Below, one piece after another: positions 50,060 through 58,753 of a stretch of 64,000 nt of DNA. The translations under genes and the position numbers were made by a program. The DNA is taken from the NCBI RefSeq assembly GCF_000968375.1, contig NZ_CP009933.1, forward strand, positions 3,658,001 through 3,722,000, read 5' to 3'. Position 1 is the stretch's first letter; the number at the start of each line of letters is the position of its first letter. Under the pieces are notes generated by a model that was not told the DNA's origin, did no database searches, and saw nothing but the letters and a program-made list of their open reading frames with translations. Source of the stretch: Clostridium scatologenes. GTDB taxonomy: Bacteria; Bacillota; Clostridia; Clostridiales; Clostridiaceae.

Positions 50060-50695
50060 ATGGAAGTAGTACTAGACTTTGATTTTAAATTGGATAAGCA
50101 GCAAGTTATAGATACTTTAAAGTCCTATTGTGAAACTATAACTGATGAAGAAATAAGTTCTCTGTATGAAAAGCTTTTACCTAATTTGTATGAATGTGTA
50201 CAACCTTCTGCTATATTCACTATATCAGAAAAAAGTAAAGACTTTGTTTTTGAAGCAATAGAAGATTATAAATATATTTTTTATTGTTTAGTCACTATTG
50301 GTGATAAAATTTCTGAAAAAGTAAATGAATTTTTTTCTTATGCTAAAATGCAAGAGGGAATGGTATTAGATGCCATGGCTACTTCCTATTTGTTTGAAAT
50401 AAGCTCCCAATTATTTAATCATATACACAGCAAGGCTAAAAAATTAGGATTGGGTCTTAGCTATAGAATAGCACCTGGAGATGGCGAAATTCCTCTATGG
50501 TACCAAAAAAACATTTTAGATGAACTGGATTCTAAAAATTTTTTAGATATATATGTAAATGAAGATTTCATGCTTACGTCACTGCGATCTATGGCTTATA
50601 TCTATGGTGCAGATAAAAATAAACCATTAAGTAATATAGATCATGACTGCAGTAGATGTAAAAATAAAGATCAATGCAGTATGAGAAAGAAATAG
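50060..50695 (+). CDS. B12-dependent methionine synthase activation-domain-like protein
   Basis: 211 residues from ATG 50060 (GGAGG, 9-base spacing). The C-terminal half has GLGLSYRIAPGDGEIPLWYQ (near 135), matching the R-x-S-P-G-Y-G-D-x-P-L motif of MetH activation domains, and a Cys-rich tail CSRCKNKDQC (near 200) that may bind a cluster. Stand-alone versions occur in acetogens and clostridia next to corrinoid methyltransferases and may serve reductive reactivation. The next plus-strand gene is a distant paralog. Confidence 0.55.
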   Translation: MEVVLDFDFKLDKQQVIDTLKSYCETITDEEISSLYEKLLPNLYECVQPSAIFTISEKSKDFVFEAIEDYKYIFYCLVTIGDKISEKVNEFFSYAKMQEGMVLDAMATSYLFEISSQLFNHIHSKAKKLGLGLSYRIAPGDGEIPLWYQKNILDELDSKNFLDIYVNEDFMLTSLRSMAYIYGADKNKPLSNIDHDCSRCKNKDQCSMRKK

Positions 50696-50840
50696 TATGT
50701 AACCTCAACTTTCACAATTTTAAAAAATACGAAGCATTTTTTAGAGGACAATTGACAAAGGACAGAGAAAGTTGTGTCGCATTATGCTTATTTCAAGTTA
50801 AATATGTACACAAAAATATATTAAGGGGTTGATTAATATT

Positions 50841-51548
50841 ATGAAAACTTTAGCTAATGGATGTATTTTACTAGAAGATTTGAAATTTAATATAGAGTAC
50901 TCAAAATTGTACAATGAATTAAATATAACCAGCAAAGACCAATCTGTTTTATTAAAAGAGCTCATAGCTGAAGCTGAAAAAATTGCTAAACCTAAGGCAT
51001 TATTTAAAAAATGCACTATAGATAAAAAATCTTATAATTCTACATTAATTGGCGGCGAAGAGTTTTTTAGTAAGGTTATAGCTGTAAATCTACATAATGA
51101 ACTTATAGCTTTTCCTTATATAATTACAGCTGGAACAGAAATGCAAAAATGGTGTGAATCAAAGGAAGATAAGCTTGCTAACAAAACAGCTGAACATATA
51201 AGCCAATCTATTTTAGTACAAGTACATTTAGAACTACAAAAATATATAGAAAGTAATTTTAGCACTGGCAGCCTAGCTAGAGTAAATCCTGGTTCTACTA
51301 TAGATTGGAATATGGATGAATTAAGAAAAATATTCAACATTCTAGATGATCCTATGAAATATATAGGAGTATCACTTAATGATAAATTTTATATGACCCC
51401 TAGCAAAACCTACGCAGGCATTTATTTCCACAATGAGAATAATTACAAAAATTGCCTCATGTGCCCTGGAACGGAATGTCCTTTAAGAGAAGTTCCTTAT
51501 GATGAAAATTATTATGCAAAAAACTATGAAAATTTTACGTCAATATAA
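50841..51548 (+). CDS. second MetH-activation-domain-like protein
   Basis: 235 residues; ATG 50841 is likely (AAGGGG 12 bases upstream; TTG 50829 touches that site). Motifs are LARVNPGSTIDWNMDELRKI (near 155), IGVSLNDKFYMTPSKTYAGI (near 180) and NCLMCPGTECPLRE (near 211), as in B12-methyltransferase reactivation-type proteins. The Cys tail again suggests a metal cluster. It may work with the preceding gene; no methyltransferase is in the window. Confidence 0.55.
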   Translation: MKTLANGCILLEDLKFNIEYSKLYNELNITSKDQSVLLKELIAEAEKIAKPKALFKKCTIDKKSYNSTLIGGEEFFSKVIAVNLHNELIAFPYIITAGTEMQKWCESKEDKLANKTAEHISQSILVQVHLELQKYIESNFSTGSLARVNPGSTIDWNMDELRKIFNILDDPMKYIGVSLNDKFYMTPSKTYAGIYFHNENNYKNCLMCPGTECPLREVPYDENYYAKNYENFTSI

Positions 51549-51745
51549 ACGAATTTTAGAAGTTCTTTGCTTTATATATTAAAAAATTTCATGATTTTTG
51601 CCAGGATGGCAAAAGCTCCGAAAGCGACAGGACGTCGCATTTGAGGAGGTAAAAATTTTTCAATATCTCAAGCATTAGAACTTCTTAATGAAGTGAGTTT
51701 TCCTTCACAGCATATATCAGCCGGAATACAGTTAAAAGTTACTTC
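51549..51745 (+). repeat. palindromic element with AGGA-loop hairpins, copy B
   Basis: It starts at the base after the stop of the preceding gene and lacks the first 55 bases of copy A; the right part ends AGTTAAAAGTTACTTC. The two centre hairpins are kept: TTTTGCC-AGGAT-GGCAAAA (the loop differs at one base) and GCGAC-AGGAC-GTCGC. It also lies between convergent genes. Confidence 0.7.
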
Positions 51746-51805
51746 GCTTACATACGCTTGAGTGGCATAATTTTTATATTAAGTAACAACTTTGCATATT
51801 TAAAA

Positions 51806-51838
51806 ATGCTGTTGATACAATAAATTATCAACAGCATT
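51806..51838. terminator. terminator of the 51848 gene
   Basis: AATGCTGTTGATA / TATCAACAGCATT, perfect 13-base arms around CAATAAAT-type loop. On the minus strand it is followed by TTTTTAAAT. It is 10 bases from the stop at 51848. Confidence 0.75.
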
Positions 51839-51847
51839 AATTTAAAT

Positions 51848-52171
51848 CTAATTCTTTTTCAACATTTTCTTTCTTCTTACCTTTCTATAAACCATATCTA
51901 CTGTTATAGAAAGTAATAAAAATGCTGAAAATAATATATTCAATTTTTCTGATAACTCAGGTCTAAAATAAGATGCAACTTGAACCATTAATAAAACAGT
52001 TCCTACTATTATTAAATAATTTATTTTCATGTTAATATACTTTTTATCTATACCTTTTGCATCTAGCATAAACTTTTTTCTAACAGATTTGCTATATTTC
52101 ATACTTAATCCCTGAATAATGCCTGTAAAAGCAAGAAGTGTCATTAAGCTAGACATTGTTGAAGAATCCAT
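51848..52171 (-). CDS. small membrane protein of unknown function
   Basis: 107 residues, with GGAGG before the ATG. Hydrophobic segments lie at about 6-24, 48-66 and 76-92, and the C-terminus is highly basic (RKVRRKKMLKKN), so it should sit in the cytoplasm by the positive-inside rule. I recognise no family. It stands alone and has its own terminator. Confidence 0.6.
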   Translation of the reverse strand: MDSSTMSSLMTLLAFTGIIQGLSMKYSKSVRKKFMLDAKGIDKKYINMKINYLIIVGTVLLMVQVASYFRPELSEKLNILFSAFLLLSITVDMVYRKVRRKKMLKKN

Positions 52172-52348
52172 TTTTATACCTCCATATGAGTAAATATAAT
52201 ATACTATTATAAATTATATCATGCATATGCTTAAAATTCAAAATTTTTAGTGTTTTTATTATGTGCAATTTTTACCGTAATAATTTAAATTTATTTTCAC
52301 ATATGATATCATTATAAATAAGCGAAATTTAATAAGGAAGTGACTTTT

Positions 52349-53242
52349 ATGTCTTTAGATAAAATTAAAGGAAATACATATTATATAAACTCTGTTACTA
52401 ATTCTGGAATTTTCGTATTCAAGAATAAAAATTGTCTAATTATAGATACAGGTTCAAATAATTCTGATGCTAAAAAAATAGATGATATATTAGTAAAAAA
52501 TAATCTTCATCCTAAATATATAATAAATACCCATAACCACTTAGATCATTGTGGCGGAAACATTTATTTTCAAAAAAATTATCCTGGATGCCTAGTATAT
52601 ACTTCTTTAAAAGAAAAATTATTTATGGAGAACCAAGAAATTCAAGGAGCAATATTATCATCCTCCACCCCTATAAAAGGAATAGACATTAGTAATAAGC
52701 CTTTGTCAGTAGACTTTATATTAGACTATGGTACAAATAAGATTAATGATGAAAAATTTGAAATAATATCTCTTAAAGGCCATTCTATAGATCAAATAGG
52801 AATTATAACTCAAGAAAAAGTATGTTTCTTAGGTGATTCCATATTTAGTACAGAAATAATGGAGAAATACTCTTTTCCCTATTTATATAATATAGAAGAA
52901 AGCTTAAATACTCTAGCCAATATAAAAACAATAGATGCTGATTACTTTGTTATAAGTCATGCAAATAAAGTTTTATGCAAAGATGAAATTGTAGAACTTT
53001 GTGATAAAAATTTAAATAATATAGAAAACTATAAGAACCAAATTCTCGAGCTTTTAGAACAACCTTTAACTCGTGAAGACATTTTAGAAAATATAACTGT
53101 TTTAAATGATTTATCTTTTAATTTTTATCAATATCATCTTAATTTAGGAGGAGTTTCTGCTTTTCTTGCATATCTTTATTCTAAATCATTAATAGAATAC
53201 TCTATAGAATCTGGTAAATTATATTATTTTAAGAAATCTTGA
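52349..53242 (+). CDS. MBL-fold metallo-hydrolase
   Basis: 297 residues from ATG 52349, with AAGGAAG 8 bases upstream (a GTG at 52340 overlaps it). Metal site: NTHNHLDHCGG (near 60), KGHSIDQIG (near 143), FLGDSIF (near 163) and SHANKV (near 208). A C-terminal winged-helix-like tail (about 230-297) follows, as in RNase-Z/glyoxalase-II-like proteins of the LACTB2 type. Substrate unknown. It is convergent with the permease and shares its terminator. Confidence 0.8.
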   Translation: MSLDKIKGNTYYINSVTNSGIFVFKNKNCLIIDTGSNNSDAKKIDDILVKNNLHPKYIINTHNHLDHCGGNIYFQKNYPGCLVYTSLKEKLFMENQEIQGAILSSSTPIKGIDISNKPLSVDFILDYGTNKINDEKFEIISLKGHSIDQIGIITQEKVCFLGDSIFSTEIMEKYSFPYLYNIEESLNTLANIKTIDADYFVISHANKVLCKDEIVELCDKNLNNIENYKNQILELLEQPLTREDILENITVLNDLSFNFYQYHLNLGGVSAFLAYLYSKSLIEYSIESGKLYYFKKS

Positions 53243-53253
53243 TACAATTTTTA

Positions 53254-53290
53254 AAAGGAATCTTTACAAATAATATGCAAAGATTCCTTT
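53254..53290. terminator. bidirectional terminator between convergent genes
   Basis: AAAGGAATCTTT / AAAGATTCCTTT, perfect 12-base arms with a 13-base loop, 12 bases after one stop and 19 before the other. Confidence 0.75.
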
Positions 53291-53308
53291 CTAATTACTT
53301 ATTTACCA

Positions 53309-54715
53309 TTATTTTTGTTCTTCAAAATTCATTATACTATGGCTCTTACCATATATGAAGTATACTATAATTCCAATTGTTATCCAAACTACAAATACTA
53401 TGTGTGTAAATGTTGGTAATTTGTATATTAAGTATAAGCAGAATACAATTGCAATTGCTGGAGTAACAGGAGCTCCTGGACAACTAAATGGTCTCTTAAC
53501 ATCCGGTCTTTTCTTTCTAAGAACTATAACTGAAGCTGAAACTATACAAAATGCGCAAAGTGTTCCTATGTTTGTCATTTCTGCTAGTCTTCCTATTTGT
53601 ACGAATCCTGAAAGTATCATTGTTACTACACCAACTAATACAGTACTCTTTATAGGTGTTCCAAATTTTGGATGAATTTCTGAAAATACTATTGGTAACA
53701 ATCCATCTCTTGATAATGAGAATAATATACGAGATGCACCAAATGACATAACAAGTAAAACTGAAGATATACCACAAATTGCACCTACTGATACTAAAGC
53801 TGAACCCCAATTAATTCCTACTTTTGCAAGAGCATATGCAACTGGAGCTGCATTACCATGGAATTCTTTATAAGGAACCATACCTGTTAATATAGCTGAA
53901 ACTATGATATACAATACTGTACATACTAACAGTGAAGCTACTATACCTATTGGTAAATCCCTCTGAGGATTTTTAACTTCTTCTGCTGCTGTTGAAACTG
54001 CATCAAATCCTACATAAGCAAAGAATATTATTGATGCTCCTGTAAATACACCATTTACTCCATATGGGAAAAATGGATGCCAGTTAGCAGGATTAACATG
54101 TCCTATTCCAATTGCTATAAATAGAATAACAACCCCTAATTTAACTATAACAAGTATATTATTTAACTTAGTACTTTCACTAACACCTTTAATTAAGAAT
54201 AACATAACAATAAATAAAACTATAATTGCTGGAAGATTTAATATGCCTCCATTTTGTCCTGGTGGATTACAAAGCGCTGCAGGTACGTTTATTCCAATAG
54301 ACTTAAGTATTATAACCATATACCCAGACCATCCTACTGCAACTGCTGCAACTGCAACTACATATTCCAAAATAAGATCCCAACCTATAAGCCAAGCCCA
54401 AATTTCACCTAAACCAACATATCCAAAAGTATAAGCACTACCAGCTACGGGTATCATAGCTGCAAGTTCTGCATAGCACAAAGCTGCAAATGTACACGCT
54501 ATTGCTGCAAATACAAAGGATAGTACAAGGGCTGGTCCAGCATAATCAGCTGCTGCAACACCTGTTAATACGAATATACCTGTACCTATGATTGCACCGA
54601 TACCAAGCATTGTAAGTTCGAATGCTCCCAGCACCTTTTTAAGACCCTTTGATGACTCAGATAACATTGCCTCAATAGACTTGGTTCTAAAAATTGATTT
54701 GTTGCCACTCGCCAT
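53309..54715 (-). CDS. APC-superfamily amino acid permease
   Basis: 468 residues from ATG 54715 (GGGAG about 12 bases upstream; TTG 54736 is an alternative). Twelve TMs. The substrate-site helix 1 motif LGIGAIIGTGIFVLTG (near 35) and helix 6 FFAYVGFDAVSTAAEEVKNP (near 225) are typical of the CAT/YfnA cationic or branched amino acid transporters. It is monocistronic and ends at the shared hairpin. Confidence 0.85.
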   Translation of the reverse strand: MASGNKSIFRTKSIEAMLSESSKGLKKVLGAFELTMLGIGAIIGTGIFVLTGVAAADYAGPALVLSFVFAAIACTFAALCYAELAAMIPVAGSAYTFGYVGLGEIWAWLIGWDLILEYVVAVAAVAVGWSGYMVIILKSIGINVPAALCNPPGQNGGILNLPAIIVLFIVMLFLIKGVSESTKLNNILVIVKLGVVILFIAIGIGHVNPANWHPFFPYGVNGVFTGASIIFFAYVGFDAVSTAAEEVKNPQRDLPIGIVASLLVCTVLYIIVSAILTGMVPYKEFHGNAAPVAYALAKVGINWGSALVSVGAICGISSVLLVMSFGASRILFSLSRDGLLPIVFSEIHPKFGTPIKSTVLVGVVTMILSGFVQIGRLAEMTNIGTLCAFCIVSASVIVLRKKRPDVKRPFSCPGAPVTPAIAIVFCLYLIYKLPTFTHIVFVVWITIGIIVYFIYGKSHSIMNFEEQK

Positions 54716-55076
54716 TTTCCAAAACACTCCCTTCAAAATAACTAAAATAAGATAAAATAATGAATTTTTTAATTAGTGTAATTATAGCACATTTTTATGT
54801 AACCCTTTTATTATTCGCAATATTCTGAATTTTACCAATAACAGCATAAAAAAATTCATTTACCCCTTTAAATTCAATCGTTTCAACTTGTCCAAGTAAA
54901 CATTTTCATCATAATTATTCAAAAAAAATATTTTTCCAGTTAAATTTTTTAATTTTTTTGCATAATTATTGATTTTATATTTATTTTTTTATGCCAAGTT
55001 TTAAATTATGTTTATTTTCTAATTATTTAAATTATTCTCCTTTACATATTATATTAACAAAATTCTTTCAAAAAAA
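54716..55076. other. 361-base AT-rich gap
   Basis: It contains no ORF with a ribosome site, no repeat and no convincing palindrome. A run of A/T tracts (54920-55030) precedes the terminator of the next operon. The permease promoter must lie near 54740-54800, but I cannot place it confidently. Confidence 0.5.
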
Positions 55077-55104
55077 TTGCACAACTAATACTATAGCTGT
55101 GCAA
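55077..55104 (-). terminator. terminator of the 57183-55117 operon
   Basis: On the minus strand TTGCACA / TGTGCAA with a 14-base loop, followed by TTTTTT. It lies 13 bases beyond the stop at 55117. Confidence 0.7.
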
Positions 55105-55116
55105 AAATTTCTTTTT

Positions 55117-56157
55117 TTAAAATAAGGTATTAACTATTTTTCCATCATTTTTTGACAATATTCCAAAATTATATATTTCTACCAAAGTACCCTTATATTC
55201 TATTGTTTTACCAGTAGATACTTCTGTTACTAAATTTTTCGATTGATCATTTATATATATTTTTCCACTTCGAGTAATATGTATATTACTTTTTTGTGTA
55301 GCTTCAGGTAACGGATATTTTTGATTTTCTGATGTCTTTTTCAAATTTATAACAAATATTTTCTTAATTTTTTGATTTTCGCCATTTCCAATATATATTC
55401 TATCCTCACCATCTATACCTAGTAAATAATGAATTCCATTTTCGCCTGTTGCTACAGGATTTTTTAATCCAATACCTCTTATCCTATTATTTGTATTGTC
55501 TTCATATATTAATCTGTCTTGTTTATTTTCAACAAATATCTTTCCAAGTTTACAGTTAGGATACTTAGTTTCTTCTGTATTTGTCATTACATTTATAGAA
55601 TATAATCTACTTCTTGCACCTTCTTTTGAAATCTTAACATAAGTTACATTACTAGCAGTTGACATAGCTATATCAGAAACATCATATTTACTATCTAACA
55701 ATGATATTTTCAATTCTTTATTTTTTTCATTGCTTAATGCACTTTTTTCATCTTTCTTAGCATTATAAGATTCAAATTTTAGATAACTAGAATCACCATC
55801 ATTATACTTTTCTGCTATAAGTATAATATTTTCATTAGGCCACCATTTAAATGCAGACAATTTAGCATCATCATCAAGTTTTATTTCCTTTTTTTTATTA
55901 TTTGATGTATCAACCACATTAATTACTCCATCAGTGCAATAAGCAACGTAGCTTCCATTATAAGAAGCAGATATATCTTTGGCATCATCTGGTACTTTAA
56001 AACTAATTTTACTAGACGTTTTTTTAGTTGAATCTATTTTTTTTGCATTAAAGGTAGTTTTATCATTTAAATAAAAATTATCTACAAAGAAAAATGCAAA
56101 AATTTCTAGCACTATAGGTATCATTGTCCAAGCTAGTATTCTTTTTAATCCCTTCAT
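55117..56157 (-). CDS. membrane-anchored beta-propeller-like protein, unknown function
   Basis: 346 residues from ATG 56157 (AGGAG, 8-base spacing). A single N-terminal TM (about 8-28) is an uncleaved anchor. The remainder is made of repeating strand patterns (ISASYNGSYVAYCTDGVINV, LSAFKWWPNENIILIAEKY, and more), as in a WD40/DPP-IV-like propeller outside the cell. There are no catalytic residues I can name. It is 12-16 bases downstream of the phosphodiester glycosidase gene and probably co-expressed. Confidence 0.6.
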   Translation of the reverse strand: MKGLKRILAWTMIPIVLEIFAFFFVDNFYLNDKTTFNAKKIDSTKKTSSKISFKVPDDAKDISASYNGSYVAYCTDGVINVVDTSNNKKKEIKLDDDAKLSAFKWWPNENIILIAEKYNDGDSSYLKFESYNAKKDEKSALSNEKNKELKISLLDSKYDVSDIAMSTASNVTYVKISKEGARSRLYSINVMTNTEETKYPNCKLGKIFVENKQDRLIYEDNTNNRIRGIGLKNPVATGENGIHYLLGIDGEDRIYIGNGENQKIKKIFVINLKKTSENQKYPLPEATQKSNIHITRSGKIYINDQSKNLVTEVSTGKTIEYKGTLVEIYNFGILSKNDGKIVNTLF

Positions 56158-56172
56158 CAATTAAACTCCTCT

Positions 56173-57183
56173 CTATTGCTTTACGTATACTGCCGTGGCT
56201 ACAGTTCTTTCACCATTCCAATCGCAAGGATCATTAATAACTTCTCCATTAAAATACATAGTAGAAGAAGACCCTCCATCAAGACTACTTGCATTTAAGG
56301 CACCTCTTTGAAGAAGTATATTTTGAACTTCTTTTAATGAAGCACCTGCCTTTAACCCTTTTCTTCCATCAACAACCAACATTATAATAGTACCATCTGA
56401 TTTTTGTCCTATAGCAGTTCTAGGATTTAGTCCTTCTTCAGCTAAAGAAACAGGTTTTCCATTTATAATTAAACTATTTCTAAAAGATATAGCTTCAGTA
56501 ACATTCTCTTTCAACAATTCACTTACAGTATGATCTCCTACTATCAATTTTCCATCCTTAGTAAAGGCTGTAACATTTACTGCCTCATTGTTTTTAACAT
56601 CACTATAAACAATTTTCCCATTGGATATAACTATTCCTTGGGGATAAGCTCCAGTTCCAGTCCAAAGCTTTCCATTTGAAGATTTATCAGTAAATCCTCC
56701 TCCATTAACAGCCGCTACTGCTCCATTTTGTTCTGCTATTTCACTTGTTTTTTGTCCTACTTCCTTTAATTTATTTGTGTATCCAATCTTCATTCTTGTA
56801 GGATTTTTTACTTCAAGTATATATGCATGAAATTTAGTATCATCTATTTCATATCTATCTATTCCACTATCATTAGAGTAGTTTACACTAACCCCACCTA
56901 AATTCTCAGACTCATTTGCTGAAATTCCACCACTTTTGTTATCATTTAATATTTCATTTATCTTATCCTTTGACAAAAACGTTGTGGCAAAGTATTGATG
57001 AGTGAAAGTAGCCATAGCTGTACCTACAAATTTAGTTCTAACATTCTTAAAGGGACCATAGAATATTAAGAGTGGTGTAGCTATAATTACTACTATTAAC
57101 TCATAAATTATAAAGCATATAAGTCTTTTTAAAGATAATTTTTTTCTTTTTACTTTTTTCCTTACCGTTCTATTTTTTTGCAT
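56173..57183 (-). CDS. exported phosphodiester glycosidase (NAGPA-domain) family protein
   Basis: 336 residues from ATG 57183 (GGAGG, 7-base spacing). Basic start RKKVKRKKLS, TM near 20-45, then the NAGPA domain: AAVNGGGFTDKS (near 145), GIVISNGKIVYSD, NPRTAIGQKSDGTIIMLVVD (near 240), ASSLDGGSSSTMYFNG (near 290). The family acts on sugar-1-phosphodiesters such as GlcNAc-phosphate-linked glycans; in Firmicutes it is linked to exopolysaccharide and wall polymers. It forms an operon with the propeller-like protein. Confidence 0.8.
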   Translation of the reverse strand: MQKNRTVRKKVKRKKLSLKRLICFIIYELIVVIIATPLLIFYGPFKNVRTKFVGTAMATFTHQYFATTFLSKDKINEILNDNKSGGISANESENLGGVSVNYSNDSGIDRYEIDDTKFHAYILEVKNPTRMKIGYTNKLKEVGQKTSEIAEQNGAVAAVNGGGFTDKSSNGKLWTGTGAYPQGIVISNGKIVYSDVKNNEAVNVTAFTKDGKLIVGDHTVSELLKENVTEAISFRNSLIINGKPVSLAEEGLNPRTAIGQKSDGTIIMLVVDGRKGLKAGASLKEVQNILLQRGALNASSLDGGSSSTMYFNGEVINDPCDWNGERTVATAVYVKQ

Positions 57184-57378
57184 ACTTACCTCCAAACAAT
57201 TTAAACATTTCAGTTCTAATACAAAAATAAATACATATCACATTTTACTATTAAATTAAAATTATTTCTACCACCTTTTAACATTGCATGTTTTAATACT
57301 ATTTTTTCTTTAATTATAACCATACATATATTTATTATAAGATATATTTGTGTATAAATTATAAATAAAAAAATTTAA

Positions 57379-57405
57379 GGTTAAATTTCATATAGAAATT
57401 TAACC
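57379..57405 (-). terminator. terminator of the pur operon
   Basis: On the minus strand GGTTAAATTTC-TATAT-GAAATTTAACC, perfect 11-base arms, followed by TTAAATTTTTTT, 73 bases beyond the purD stop. The remainder of 57184-57477 shows nothing else. Confidence 0.8.
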
Positions 57406-57477
57406 CCAAATTTTTTAAATTGTTCGCTGAAAAAGTTGTTTTGCATTATGCTTAAATTGCTATGTATAATCTTCTGG

Positions 57478-58725
57478 CTACTTGGCTCTTCCTATATCTT
57501 TTCTGTAATATATACCTTCAAATTCTATCTTGTTCAAATCCTCATATGCAGCGTTTATAGCCTCATCTAACGTACTTCCTAAGGATTGTGTACATAAAAC
57601 TCTTCCACCACTTGTTTTAAGCTTATTATCTTCATATTGTGCTCCAGCTACAAAAACTCTTTTAGCTTTATCTGTGCCTTTAATTTCAAATCCAACTTCA
57701 TATTTTCCTGGATATCCCTTAGAAACAGCAGCAACGCAGCAAGAAGCTCCATTGTACCATTTAACATCAAACTCTGAAAGTTTTTTATCTAAAGCTGCTT
57801 CTATAAGTTCTAATAAATCACTTTCCATTATAGGAAGTACAGCTTGAGTTTCAGGATCGCCTAATCTTACATTATACTCTAAAAGATAAGGTCCTTTTTT
57901 AGTTATCATTATTCCAAAAAAGATTATGCCTGTATAATCAAATTTTTCTTCTTTAATGCCTTTTAGTGTAGGTTCAATTACTTCTTTTTCAAAAGCTTTA
58001 AGAACTTCCACGCTGCAGTAAGGATTAGGTGCTACAGCTCCCATTCCACCTGTATTTGGACCTTTTCCACCATCATATATTTGTTTATGGTCTTTAGCTG
58101 ATATAAAAGGAATTATAGTTTCTCCATCAGTTATAGAAAGTATTGATGCTTCAGGTCCCTCTAAAAATTCTTCTATTACTACTTTTTTTCCTGAACCTTT
58201 AAAAATATCATTAACCATAAAGTCTTTTATAGTTTCTTCTGCCATCTTATATTCTTCACAAATTACTACACCTTTTCCTGCAGCTAATCCATCTGCTTTT
58301 ATAACTATTGGATATGTACATCCTTTTAAATATTTAAGAGCCTCATTCTCATTTTCAAAAACTTCATATTCCGCAGTTTTAACTCCATACTTTTTCATGA
58401 ATTCTTTTGAAAAAGCCTTACTGCCTTCAAGCTTTGCAGCTTCTTTAGATGGTCCAAAAATCTTTAATCCCTGGCTTTTAAATAAATCTACAATACCTTC
58501 TGTAAGAGGGACTTCTGGTCCAACTACAGTAAGATATATTCCATTGTCTTTAGCAAATTTAGCTAACTCTTCATTGCTCTTCAAATTTACATTTTCACAT
58601 TTATTTTCTACTGCCGTACCACCATTTCCAGGCGCACAATAAACTTTTTCCACTTTAGAATTTTGAGCTATCTTCCAAGCAATAGCATGCTCACGACCAC
58701 CCGAACCAATTATCAATATTTTCAT
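57478..58725 (-). CDS. purD: phosphoribosylamine-glycine ligase
   Basis: 415 residues with GGAGG before the ATG. The N-terminal domain begins MKILIIGSGGREHAIAWKI. ATP-grasp motifs are KADGLAAGKGV (near 143), EEFLEGPEASIL (near 187), GGMGAVAPNPYC (near 230) and EYNVRLGDPETQ (near 290). It converts phosphoribosylamine and glycine to GAR. It is the last gene of the operon. Confidence 0.97.
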   Translation of the reverse strand: MKILIIGSGGREHAIAWKIAQNSKVEKVYCAPGNGGTAVENKCENVNLKSNEELAKFAKDNGIYLTVVGPEVPLTEGIVDLFKSQGLKIFGPSKEAAKLEGSKAFSKEFMKKYGVKTAEYEVFENENEALKYLKGCTYPIVIKADGLAAGKGVVICEEYKMAEETIKDFMVNDIFKGSGKKVVIEEFLEGPEASILSITDGETIIPFISAKDHKQIYDGGKGPNTGGMGAVAPNPYCSVEVLKAFEKEVIEPTLKGIKEEKFDYTGIIFFGIMITKKGPYLLEYNVRLGDPETQAVLPIMESDLLELIEAALDKKLSEFDVKWYNGASCCVAAVSKGYPGKYEVGFEIKGTDKAKRVFVAGAQYEDNKLKTSGGRVLCTQSLGSTLDEAINAAYEDLNKIEFEGIYYRKDIGRAK

Positions 58726-58753
58726 ACTTTGCCTCCAAAACTATTCATTATAA

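Noticed and set aside
50696..50828. AGGACA repeated twice (AGGACAATTGACAAAGGACA) before the second activation-like gene
   Set aside because: Tempting as further CsrA-type sites, but there is no hairpin placing GGA in a loop.
45930..57455. Recurring CATTATGCTTA-like strings near 45937, 46465, 50780 and 57444
   Set aside because: They are short, AT-rich and without constant context. They could be chance or fragments of older repeats; not enough to call a family.
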